Shown here one piece after another: positions 21,590-30,851 of a DNA stretch of 64,000 bases. The notes beneath the pieces were generated by a model. That model worked only from the letters and a program-made list of their open reading frames with translations. It ran no database searches and was not told the DNA's origin. Every line of letters begins with the position of its first letter. Positions within the stretch are counted from its first letter, which is position 1. Source of the stretch: Mixophyes australis (taxonomy: Eukaryota; Chordata; Amphibia; Anura; Limnodynastidae); NCBI GenBank assembly GCA_036250195.1, contig JAVHZZ010000003.1:57742289-57806288 (forward strand), read 5' to 3'. A program made the translations under genes and the position numbers.

Positions 21590-22028
21590 TTCAGCCCCTC
21601 TCCCCCCCCCCCCCTGCAGACACTGTCAGCCCCTCTTTCCCCCCCTGCAGACATTGCCAGCCCCTCTTCCCCTCCCCTCTGCAAACAGTCAGCCCCTCTT
21701 AACCCCCCTCTGCAGACATAGTCAACCCCTCTCCCCCCCTCTGCACACATTGTCAGCCCCTCTTCCCCCCCTCTGCAGACATAGTCAGCCCCTCTTCCCC
21801 CCTATGCAGACATTGTCAGCCTTTCTTCCCCCCCTCTGCAGACATTGTCAGCCCCTCTTCCCCCCTCTGCAGACATAGTCAGCCCCTCTTCCCCTCCCCT
21901 CTGTAGACAGTCAGCCCCTCTTCCCCCCTCCTCTGCAGACTTAGTCAGCCCCTCTTACCCCCCCTCTGCAGACATTGTCAGCCCCTCTTCCCCCCCTCTG
22001 CAGACATTGTCAGCCTCTCTCCCCCCCC
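21590..22028 (+). repeat. C-rich minisatellite 1 (CTCTGCAGACAT/GTCAGCCCCTCTTCC unit)
   Basis: About 14 copies of a unit of roughly 31 bp with the core TGCAGACATNGTCAGCCCCT and poly-C linkers of variable length. The unit changes abruptly into minisatellite 2 at about 22029. Confidence 0.9.
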
Positions 22029-22490
22029 TGCACACATTTTCAGGACCTGTGTCTCCCCCCTGCACATATTTTCAGGACCTGTGTCTCCCCTCCTGCACAC
22101 ATTTTCAGGACCTGTGTCTCCCCCCCCTTGCACACATTTTCAGTACCTGTCTCTTCCCCCCGGCACACATTTTCAGGACCTGTCTCTCCCCCTGCACGCA
22201 TTTTCAGGACCTGTCTCCCCCCCTGCACACATTTTCAGGACTTGTCCCCCCCCCTGCACACAGTTTCAGGACTTGCCCCCCCTGCACACAGTTTCAGGAC
22301 TTGTGTGTCCCCCCTCCCCTGCACACAGTTTCAGGACTTTTGTCCCCCCCTGCACACAGTTTCAGGACTTGTGTCCCCCCCCCCCCTGCACACAGTTTCA
22401 GGACTTGTGCCCCCCCCCTGCACACAGTTTCAGGACTTGTGTCTCCCCCCCTGCACACAGTTTTAGGACCTGTGTTTCGTCCCCCTGCAC
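22029..22490 (+). repeat. C-rich minisatellite 2 (TGCACACATTTTCAGGAC unit)
   Basis: About 14 copies of a 30-35-bp unit containing TGCACACANTTTCAGGACNTGT with C7-C10 linkers. The first half of the array has CACATTTTCAGGACCTGT and the second half CACAGTTTCAGGACTTGT, showing regional homogenisation. Confidence 0.9.
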
Positions 22491-22532
22491 ATTTCTTGTC
22501 CTCTCCCCCGGAGCACCATTTTCCCTGTGGAA

Positions 22533-22674
22533 ATAAAAAACACACTTACCTTAGCAGCCTCCGGGAATCCACTGTGCGCCCTCTACAGACAGTACTACGC
22601 GCGGCCGCGTAGTACTGTCTGTAGAGGGCACACAGTGGATTCCCGGAGGCTGCTAAGGTAAGTGTGTTTTTTAT
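22533..22674. repeat. Near-perfect 142-bp palindrome
   Basis: Two 69-bp arms (22533-22601 and 22606-22674) surround a four-base centre. I checked the arm ends, the centre and the region around the mismatch position by position. The only mismatch found is C at 22577 against A at 22630. The central region is CG-rich (GCGCGGCCGCG) and contains a NotI-type GCGGCCGC motif. Confidence 0.92.
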
Positions 22675-23289
22675 GAATGCGCTGGAGCAGGGCCGGCCCA
22701 CAGAGCCGTCATGACATGTGACGTCATGGCGGTTCCAAAAAATGTATTTAATTTTATTTTATTTTAAACGGGGATCGCAGGGAGCAGGATCGGCACACTC
22801 TGCCATCGGACCTTCTGGCATTTGCCAGAAGTGCCAGATGGCCAGTCCGGCCCTGCCTACATACTTGTCAAGCCAAATGTTTATTATAGTTATTTGCAAG
22901 AATTGCGATGAGCTCACAGGGTGGCAGCTGTAAATGACGTTTCTATTAAAGCCGACAGTATTATTTGTGGTCTTAAAAGGATAATTTAAGGAGGCGCTGG
23001 GTCCACAATGTATTTTAGTAAGGCTTTTACATTATAGAGGCAGCGCCTTCTTAAGTTGTCCCTTTAAGACCACAAATAATACTGTCGGCATTAAAAGTAA
23101 CGTCATTTCCAGCTGCTGCCCTGTGAGTTCGTCGCAATTCTTGCAAATCACTATAATAAACATTTGACAAGTATGTAGGAAAAGTGACGGTGAGGTAATC
23201 CTTGTCGGGGCAAGTAGTATCGGGATTGTGGTAGCCGCTGAAATGACTACCACCGCCATAATTATGAGGTATGTGTTTTTCCGGCATGG

Positions 23290-23458
23290 TTTGAGTGCAG
23301 TCATTCCTTTAGAAGGCAAAGTTAATGCTATCCGTTACTTAGAGGTACTGTGTAATCTTGTTCAGCCCATGTTGCAGCATATCTTTGCTGATGGGAGGGG
23401 TGTCTTCCAGGAGGACAATACCACCATCCACATGGTGGTTGCTCTAATGGTTTGCTGA
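23290..23458 (+). pseudogene. Tc1-like transposase remnant, C-terminal part
   Basis: The frame ending at 23458 contains AVIPLEGKVNAIRYLEVL followed by QPMLQHIFADGRGVFQEDN and TTIHM. This corresponds to the Tc1 block in which an aspartate of the DDE triad sits in a (Q)DDN motif; here it reads EDN, so the catalytic residue appears altered. It completes the transposase begun at 20163 on the far side of the insertion. Confidence 0.8.
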
Positions 23459-24335
23459 ACATGATACTTATGTTATTCTGGATTTGAATGAATTAGTATG
23501 AGTTTATAGGGTATTACTAGTAATTGTATTCTGGATAAAATGTTGCTCGTCCTTAACAGTCTCTGAATTGGAGTATTAAAGAAGCAGATTATAAGACAAT
23601 TTTTCTTTAACTGTCAGTACAACATTTTGATGTGCAATACTTGATATATGACATTTAGCTATCTTTAAATTTTATATGTATTATATGTTTAGAATAAGAG
23701 AATTTGCTTTGTAACATAATTGTATACTTACTCGATCCATTGCTTCTTTTCATTTTATGTTAGTAGGCGGTTAAATATCTTCTAGATCTGCAAAGCAAGT
23801 TTGATTGGCCGTTCGAGCCTTAAATACCACAAAACACCCTACTGATCTTTACCTCTTATCAATCTATACTATATGTCAAAACGCGTCAGGTGTTTTTAGT
23901 CAATGTGACACTTTTTAAGCTACTCTAAAGTCTGCGGTACCCACACACCACAAACAGTAAAATACCTGGGTTTCAGTTCCATCGTTTACTTGCATGGATA
24001 TACTTCTCTTCACTTTAGATCTACCCATAAACCAACGTAGCTTCTCCTAATTACAGCATTCATCACATTGAAAGCAGGTGAATTAACCTGCAGAAACGGC
24101 GCACACTGTGTGGAGATTGCTGCCTCCTAACCCGGGCGAAAGAGGAAGAAATGCTTGTATATTGTTTTTCATCAGACGCCTTTTTTTCGGATGCTTTTTT
24201 GCTGTCTGTGTCAGGTGGTAATCAGTCTTCCTATGTCCATGCAGCCTTATGTGCAGAGTTCTCTCCGCGATATTGAGGTATATATTTTGACATCAGGAAG
24301 AGAATAACATTGTGTTACAGCATATGAAACACTTA
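23459..24335. other. Unassigned AT-rich intergenic/intronic sequence
   Basis: No coding region or structured repeat recognised between the Tc1 remnant and the next MITE. Confidence 0.45.
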
Positions 24336-24559
24336 GGGGCATATTCAACTGTTGGCGGAAACGCCAAAAATCTCGCAGCCCGCGCACTATTACCGTAATA
24401 ACGGTAATAGTGCGCGGAAAAACCATTATTACGGTAGTTTTCTCGCTGGATTTCAGCTCGCAGCTCCCTGAGCCGCGAGCTGAAATACAGCTAACTATCA
24501 ACGTAATAACGGTAATAGTTTTAACGCGGCGAGGGATATTCAACAATTGAATATGCCCC
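24336..24559. mobile_element. Palindromic MITE, GGGGCATATTCAA termini (224 bp)
   Basis: Terminal inverted repeats GGGGCATATTCAACTGTTG and its counterpart (CAACAATTGAATATGCCCC) span about 19 bp with one mismatch. Inside, ACCGTAATAACGGTAATAG-type segments recur three times and TTTCAGCTCGC has an inverted partner GCGAGCTGAAA. It encodes no protein. The target duplication is not clear, so the superfamily is left open. Confidence 0.8.
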
Positions 24560-25573
24560 ATGGAATTCGTATGAGAAGGCACTCTGGACTCTAAGACGCT
24601 GTTCACTTTATATGACTACTATTGTCAGTTGCAACTGCTAGAATTAGCTTTAAGGTGTGCACATCTTACTTATATATTGTATTTTATGCTGTTATTTTTA
24701 ATTAATAATAATTTTCTTCTCTCATCACTATTTGGTTTATTTGATATGTTTCAGAGTCATTGAGCACCTCTCAATTTTTACTTGGTTTTCACTTCTCTTC
24801 GGGTGGTTACAGAGCCAATTTGAGGCATCCATTTATCTTACATATTCAATAACTATATCTATTACATAGTGCCCCTTTTTAGATTTATGTGATTTTACTT
24901 AGTATATATTCACATATACCCTGTTTGTTATATATACTGATGTTGATATAATGATGATCTGTATGTTATGGCTTTCTCAGTCACTAGATCTGAACCAGGT
25001 TGATAATTTATGTGATAATCAGGAAAGGCACCTGGGACCACGTTTCCCAGCATCCTCAGCCAGAAGTCAGTTGAGTTACTTTCTAACACTGCCACACACA
25101 TATTGGTTACCTGTAACACTGTAACTGAATTATAATTATGCACAAATATTGTTAATGCATTATACACAATCTATTATTATTATTGCATTTTGTATGTATT
25201 AACTTTAAGGACACAAATAAGCTGGATGGGCATTTTCCACTAAAGACTAATCATTAATCACCACAATGCACATTTTTGTATGACACTCAAGAAACAGATG
25301 TGGCATTTTGCAAATGATTTCCTATAAACAGAGGTCTTAATTAAAATCTTAAGATGGAATGGTTGGCAATGTATGAAGAAGTATTTCTTAGACACCATGC
25401 AGTATTCAAAATAAGCTGATATTTTATTTTATGAGCTGTTTGACATTTATTCTTGGCACAATTCTCTATGATTAACTAGAGACTACAGAAGCTACTTAAG
25501 CGCATATGTTTAATGGAGAGCAGAGCAGCACCAGATCCCATTGCAAGTAAATAATGAAGTCAGAATGTATTAC
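24560..25573. other. Sequence downstream of the tpo EGF exon, no exon recognised
   Basis: This is where the next tpo intron should begin. I looked on the minus strand for an exon encoding a hydrophobic membrane segment with acceptor and donor sites and saw none that I could support. Confidence 0.4.
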
Positions 25574-25705
25574 CTACACAGGTCCTTTTATCTTCTGCAA
25601 GTTCATATGGATCTGTGCATAAGCATTGATAGCTGCCTAATGTATTCTTGCATGTAGCAGAGGAATCACATGGGGGATTCACTTGATCCAAACATTCATT
25701 GATAT
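25574..25705 (-). CDS. tpo: tpo exon E: calcium-binding EGF-like module
   Basis: The 132-bp exon (phase 1-1) follows the acceptor TTTCTTTAG and ends at G|GTAATAC. It encodes 44 residues beginning [13 protein letters not shown], with six cysteines in EGF spacing and the D-I-N-E-C start plus the N/Y positions of calcium-binding EGF modules; it ends in KRTCV. In thyroid peroxidase this module links the peroxidase/CCP ectodomain to the membrane anchor. As a symmetric 1-1 exon it is a classic shuffled module. The exon corresponds closely in content and order to the mammalian one. Confidence 0.93.
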
Positions 25706-27159
25706 CTAAAGAAAAAGAAAAAATAATATTTCAGTAAATGCATTATATCATTTCTAAAGTTAATAATATTTATTATAAGTGATGGCAAAAGGACCCAGCT
25801 TTTCCTTTCTTAGATGATTCAGTAGAATTAGTAGAAATTTGGGCTATCAGTACCTGTCAGGGCAAATAAATGTAATCTTATAATGTAGCCACACAACTGT
25901 GCCATATTCTGCTTGTTACTAAGGGCAGTCAAGCCAGCTCTGCTCTGCTCTCCAGCTCAATGGGCTCTGAGAAGGACAAGGAGGACTTGCCACTGATTAC
26001 TATATAAGTCTTTTTAATTCCACTGAAAGAAATGATGGACATCAAATTCTCTGTACAGAGTGAAATCAAAAATCAATGTTGTCCCTAAGTATAGATAACA
26101 CCACAAACAGTGAGATGACCAGTCATGGAAGTAGTTCATATACCAACATAAAACTGAAGGCAACCGGGGTGTGGCCTGGTCAGCATGGTGGATGGCAGCA
26201 TCTCCCAAGCGTTTTGGGTCTAGTTGAGACAGAGAGCAATGAGCCCTGAGTTCTGAACTGCCCTAATCACCTCCACTTGTAGGGCAGGAGCTCCCTAGGT
26301 AGGCACAGACCCTTCAGGGACCTCTAAGGCTGAGATCTGTAGCTGAGTTCTGTTAATCCGCTCCTGGCTCCAAATCCTGTCTGGGCACAGACTAAGACTG
26401 ACCAACGTACTGTGCCCATCCACCAGCATAAGACAATCCATTCAGTATTGCTGCTGATGCCCCCCCAAACATGGCAGAGTATACAATTACATTGACTAGT
26501 GTTTGTAACCACCCAGGCTGTCTCTTTCTGCAAACTTACAGACTAACCTGATGTTGCAATAACAGGATTCCCAACATTGTGTTATATCTATATGCCTGTA
26601 CACCGCCACCATCTAGTGGTAGTTCTTCAAACTGACCGACTTTTATATTCTACTACCTCTTATAGACTCTAACTAAAGTGCGATTATTTCTCCCGGAAGT
26701 ATCTTCAACTGACTATCTCCACCTCAAGGTGACAAGCCGAGACATCCAGCCTGTTCTCTCAATGCCATTTAATATTGATCATATGCTTCACTTCCTTGTT
26801 GGGAATGACTCTCTGAATATGTCTTACTAACATGCCCCCTTGGGCGTTGGGGGATGGAGCAATTCGTGGCTACTCTATTCAAGTGATAATGTCTGCAAAT
26901 ATTCCGTGTTACGTCAACTGTTAAGTGGCTTTAAATGGGGAAGGATAGGGGAGACCCCTCAAAGAAACAAAAGAATCTATGACGCATGCAGCTTTCCATC
27001 AGCTCTTCTCCAATACTCACTCTCTCCCTACCCATACAAACTTGAAAAGTTGAAATCATATTACAAGAAATTGCTATTCAGTCCTAAGCACCAGTATGGA
27101 CAGAACTTCCTCTCTGGCACATCCCTCCAGCTTTGTTGACATCCAGTGCTCGAAATCAC
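25706..27159. other. tpo intron sequence, no other feature recognised
   Basis: Intron between the CCP and EGF exons. I found no additional exon, RNA gene or well-bounded repeat here; open frames in it are short and lack domain motifs. Confidence 0.45.
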
Positions 27160-27817
27160 TAACTTATTCCATCAACCTCCACTTTTCATTCAACTCACTG
27201 AAAGTTATTGACTCCTTCATCGCCTAATTTGTATTCTAGAATAGGATTGATACTGCTCAGCCTCTATCTAGCCCTAACTTGAGTCATGATCAATGAAGAT
27301 TTCTCTGACACATTCAACATACAAAATAGCACCGGACAAGATTGCCCACTTTCACCCCTTATCTTTGCTATAGTGATCAAAGCTGCTGGCAATGACAGGA
27401 TACATCTGATATAACTGGGATTGGGATAGCTCAACACAAGTACAAATTGTCACTTTTTGCTGACACTCTCAGCCTGGAATCTCCCTCCCATTCCTATACA
27501 AGATTATTGAAGGCTATACCCAATTTATACAGTTCTAAAATTAACTATTCCAAATTAGAAGTCTCTTACATTGTGAAGCAAAATTCACAAGCTTTAAAAA
27601 GCAGCTTCTCTTTTAAATGGCAACAAAACAAAATAAAATATCTGGGCCTCTACATCACTTCCCTCTATAGTAATCTATTTGAGCAAAATTCCCTGCTGAT
27701 TTCTTTTAGATATTAAAAATGATGTGAACTCCTGGTAAATATATATCATTTTGTGACTGGGCAGGATCATAACCATTAATTTGATTCTAGTCCCTATCAT
27801 TTTATATCACTTACAAA
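27160..27817 (+). pseudogene. Old L1-type LINE ORF2 remnant, RT part
   Basis: Decayed plus-strand translation shows the RT block CPLSPLIFAIVIKAAGN (about 27343-27393), a degenerate FADD-like segment (FADTLSLE, about 27453-27480), and SSFSFKWQQNKIKYLGLYITS (about 27606-27668), colinear with the LINE at 465-2905. Many stops are present. It is cut at 27818-27822 by the minus-strand chromovirus, and its 3' continuation is at 32371-33250. Confidence 0.78.
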
Positions 27818-27822
27818 GTCAT

Positions 27823-28296
27823 TGTCACGGGCACTAGGAGTCTTTGCCCAGGATATAACCAGATGATGATCTTACCAGAGTAGTGTGGGTTACACAGTGG
27901 TCCTCTGGTAGCAGGGTGACTAGCGGAACATATGACTCAGCAGATGGTGAGAGGATGCAAATAGAAAAGTCAATGACTAGCAGCAATCTGGTTAATGATA
28001 GGTAGATATGAACACGAGGATCTTGATGGACGTGAAGAAGTGCAGGAAGGTAACAGGGAAGTCAGTGGTCTGCGTACAGCAAGTTGTACCACTGCTTATG
28101 GTGAAGAGACTTGTCCAGGTGCAGGTAGGTAGCGGGGAAGTCAGTGGTCTGCGTATAGCAAGTTGTACCGCTGCTTATGGTGAGAGGACTTGTCCAGGTG
28201 CAGGTAGGTAGCGGGGAAGTCAGTGGTCTGCATATAGCAAGTTGTACCACTGCTTATGGTGAGAGGACTTGTCCAGGTGCAGGTAGGTAGCGGGGA
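27823..28296 (-). repeat. Truncated 3' LTR of chromovirus 2
   Basis: Matches the 30852-31340 end of the 5' LTR, including three hairpin units (28063-28094, 28142-28173, 28221-28252) at 79-bp spacing. It lacks U3 and the transcript start region. The join to pol at about 28296 is abrupt. Confidence 0.88.
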
Positions 28297-29890
28297 AGAC
28301 CCCAATAATAAAAGGCACAAGGATGGAATTTTTGTTGCTCCGATCTTTGGGATAAAATGGCTCCTAAGCCAACATTAGAGGCGTCTACCTCTATGAAGAA
28401 TGGAAGCGTCACATCAGGCTGTCAAAGAACAGCAGCGGAGGAGAAGGTCTCTTTGAGACACTGGAAAGCTTGAAGGGCCTCGGAGGACCATTGTTTAGTG
28501 TTGGCCCCCTTGTGAGTTAGGGCCACTATAGGAGATGTAATAGACGAAAAATCTTGAATGAAGCATCTGTAATAATTAGCAAAACCTAAAAAACGTTGGA
28601 TTGCACGAAGAGTAGTTGGCTGGGGCCAATGTAATACAGCATTCACCTTTTCTGGATCCATCTGAAGGCCAACTCCGGAGACAATATATCCCAGAAATGG
28701 AATCTGGGGCAACTCGAATGAACATTTTTCTAATTTGCAAAATAAAGAATTTCTTCGGAGTAAGGAAAGGACCTCTGCCATGTGTTGATGATGAGAGGGC
28801 ACATCCTGAGAAAAAATTAATATGTCGTCCAGATAGACGACGACACAAACATATAACAGGTCCTGGAAGATCTCATTCACAAAACCCTGGAAGACAGCGG
28901 GAGCGTTACGCAACCCGAAGGGCATAACTAAGTACTCATAATGCCCATCTCTTGTGTTGAAAGCTGTCTTCCATTCGTCTCCGGACCTGATCCGAATTAA
29001 ATTATAGGCACCTTGAAGATCCAGCTTGGTAAAGATCCGGGCTCCCTTGATGCGATCGAAGAGCTCAGTAATTAACGGAATGGGATACCGATTTTTGATG
29101 GTAATGGCATTGAGTCCACGAAAATCTATACAGGGACGTAATGACCCATCCTTCTTTTTCACGAAGAAGAATCCCGCTCCAGCGGGAGAGGAAGAAGGTC
29201 GAATAAATCCTCGCTGGAGGTTCTCCTTAATGTACTCAGATGTAGCTTGAGTCTCAGGTAAAGAAAGTGGATACACACGGCCCCTAGGAGGAGTCTTGCC
29301 TGGTTGTAGATCAATCGGACAGTCCCAAGAACGATGAGGAGGGAGGCGTTCAGACTGAAGCTTATCGAATACATCGGCAAAGGAAGCATACTGTGGAGGA
29401 AGGTCCGGTGGACACGATGAAATGGAGGATTGCTGTATCTTGAGTTGAACAACTTGAGAAAGGCAATGATGATGACATTCAGACCCCCAGGACGTGACTT
29501 GAGGAGTGTTCCAGTCAATCTGAGGGGAATGAAGTTGAAGCCATGGAAGGCCTAGTACGATAGGACTGGTAGTAACAGGAAGAATTAGAAATGAAATTTT
29601 TTCCTGGTGTAAGGCTCCAATTTGAAGAGTCAATGGAGACGTACTCTGAGTAATGAGACCATTAATTATACGTGATCCATCGATAGCAGTAACGGTAATG
29701 GGTACCTTTAAAGAAATCACTAGTAGGGACCATTGATTCACTAGGGAACTAGAGATAAAATTTCCTGCAGCTCCAGAATCTATAAGTGCTTGAGTGTCAA
29801 AGGATTTGGTAGCAAAGGAAACGGTAACATCAAAAGCACAAACTTTCACTTTCGTGGAACATGGAGAGGACTCCAGGGACCCTAACTTTA
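28297..29890 (-). pseudogene. Chromovirus 2 pol fragment (protease, RT, start of RNase H)
   Basis: A frame of 475 residues (29849-28422) is open through a protease with ALIDSGAAGNFISSSLVNQW, a complete RT with [27 protein letters not shown] and catalytic YLDD (about 28830-28840), and the RT connection region up to FSSAAVL. A stop at 28422 precedes RNase H residues that can still be read to about 28297. Integrase and chromodomain are missing because of the internal deletion. Reading frame preservation over 1.4 kb suggests that this copy is relatively young apart from the deletion. Confidence 0.9.
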
Positions 29891-29905
29891 CCTCTCCAGA
29901 ACTGG

Positions 29906-30838
29906 TTAGGGCCTGGCATTTCCCGACTTCCTAGGACATGAGTTGAGCATGTGAGTAGAATCAGCACAATAGATACAGAGTCTATTTTTTACTCTTCGTT
30001 CCTTCTCCTCTGATGTTAATTTGGAGCGACCTACCTCCATAGGTACTACTGGAGATGGAGCATGACGAACTTGAGGTATTGAGCGAAGAGGTGCTTTATA
30101 GGAAGTTACTTTCTCGGAATCTCTCTCACGAAATCTCATGTCTACACGATGGCAAAGAGAAATCAACTCATCCAAGGAGGAGGGTAGTTCTTGTGAGGTC
30201 AGTGCGTCTTTAATCTTATCAGAAAGCCCCTGCCAGAAGGCGGCAATCAAGGCTTCAGTGTTCCACTGAAGTTCAGAGGCAAGTATCCGAAATTGAATGA
30301 CATACTGAGCTACGGTGCGAGATCCTTGGCGTAGTCGGAGGATGCTGGAAGCTGCAGAGATAACACGACCAGGTTCGTCAAACACACTTCGAAACGTGGA
30401 AATAAACTTGGCACTATCTTGCAACAAAGGGTCATTTCTCTCCCACAGAGGGGAAGCCCATGCGAGAGCCTGTCCGGAAAACAAAGAGATGAGATAGGCC
30501 ACTCTGGAACGATGAGTAGAATAGTTATGAGGTTGAAGTTCAAAATGAACGGAGCATTGATTAAGAAAGCCCCTACAGGTTTTGGGATCTCCATCATATT
30601 TAGAAGGAGTAGGCAGGTGTAGCATGGAAGCGATGGACACCTGGGATGGCAGTGGGGAAGGAGATGGAGATACTGGAAGCTCAACGGTTGCTGCTACATT
30701 TTGCACAGGGGTTCCTTGGGAGGCTAAAGCCTGACAAAATTGCAACAACTGTTGTTGGCGAACATCTTGTTGTTCGATTCGGGTGACCAGATACTGCAGC
30801 ATCTCTTTAGCTGTTGGTTCCGATCCTGGGTCTGTCAT
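29906..30838 (-). CDS. Chromovirus 2 gag, intact reading frame
   Basis: A 310-residue frame opens at ATG 30838, one base after the priming site. It starts MTDPGSEPTAKEML and has a short glutamine-rich coil (EQQDVRQQQLLQF). A capsid-like central region includes RGFLNQCSVHFELQP, FSGQALAWASPLWERNDP and QYVIQFRILASELQWN. A CCHC knuckle CIYCADSTHMLNSC (C-x2-C-x4-H-x4-C) lies near residue 290, and the frame ends GNARP. It is the ancestral-type partner of the frameshifted gag in chromovirus 1. Domesticated vertebrate genes (RTL/PEG10 family) derive from sushi-type gags, but nothing here indicates domestication: LTRs and the target duplication are still present. Confidence 0.88.
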   Translation of the reverse strand: MTDPGSEPTAKEMLQYLVTRIEQQDVRQQQLLQFCQALASQGTPVQNVAATVELPVSPSPSPLPSQVSIASMLHLPTPSKYDGDPKTCRGFLNQCSVHFELQPHNYSTHRSRVAYLISLFSGQALAWASPLWERNDPLLQDSAKFISTFRSVFDEPGRVISAASSILRLRQGSRTVAQYVIQFRILASELQWNTEALIAAFWQGLSDKIKDALTSQELPSSLDELISLCHRVDMRFRERDSEKVTSYKAPLRSIPQVRHAPSPVVPMEVGRSKLTSEEKERRVKNRLCIYCADSTHMLNSCPRKSGNARP

Positions 30839-30839
30839 G

Positions 30840-30849
30840 GCCTGATCTT
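30840..30849 (-). other. Putative self-priming primer-binding site of chromovirus 2
   Basis: On the minus strand AAGATCAGGC begins two bases inside the 5' LTR end. It is exactly complementary to GCCTGATCTT at 32160-32151, 31 bp downstream of the LTR TATA box. Confidence 0.7.
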
Positions 30850-30851
30850 AC

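Larger units (their letters stand above)
20798..22855. mobile_element. Non-autonomous hAT element, 8-bp target duplication CCTACAT(G/A)
   Basis: Ends are CAGGGCCGAACTGG at the left and CCAGTCCGGCCCTG at the right, matching in inverted orientation at 13 of 14 bases. The flanks are CCTACATG at 20790-20797 and CCTACATA at 22856-22863 (7 of 8). The CAGGG start and 8-bp duplication are hAT hallmarks. It carries no transposase; its interior holds C-rich minisatellites and a near-perfect palindrome, and may itself contain further insertions (CAGGGCC-like starts at about 21065 and 22688). Confidence 0.75.
20746..23223. mobile_element. Palindromic DNA element splitting the Tc1 copy, itself split by a hAT
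   Basis: The left end CCGATACTACTTACCCCGAC (20746 on) is the inverted counterpart of the right end (…GTCGGGGCAAGTAGTATCGG, ending 23223). The homology continues inward: after removing the hAT at 20798-22855, the left arm (22856-22990) pairs with 23036-23186 in inverted orientation around a spacer of about 45 bp. The pre-insertion element was therefore about 420 bp and almost wholly palindromic. It encodes nothing; the superfamily is not assigned. Confidence 0.75.

Noticed and set aside
21654..22612. Long Pro/Cys-rich ORFs up to 255 residues
   Set aside because: They are readings of the C-rich minisatellites in all three frames; the absence of stops follows from composition.
23032..23319. Minus-strand ORF with a hydrophobic segment (YLIIMAVVVISAATTIPILLA), considered as the missing tpo membrane exon
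   Set aside because: It coincides with the palindromic element and its junction with the Tc1 remnant, and no fitting phase-1 acceptor context was seen.
24928..25167. 79-residue minus-strand ORF just downstream of the EGF exon
   Set aside because: No hydrophobic anchor, no similarity to a peroxidase tail, and no splice acceptor in the right phase.
29906..30838. Domesticated sushi-class gag gene (RTL/PEG10-like)
   Set aside because: The frame is intact, but it is embedded in a complete LTR context with a perfect target duplication, so simple youth explains it.
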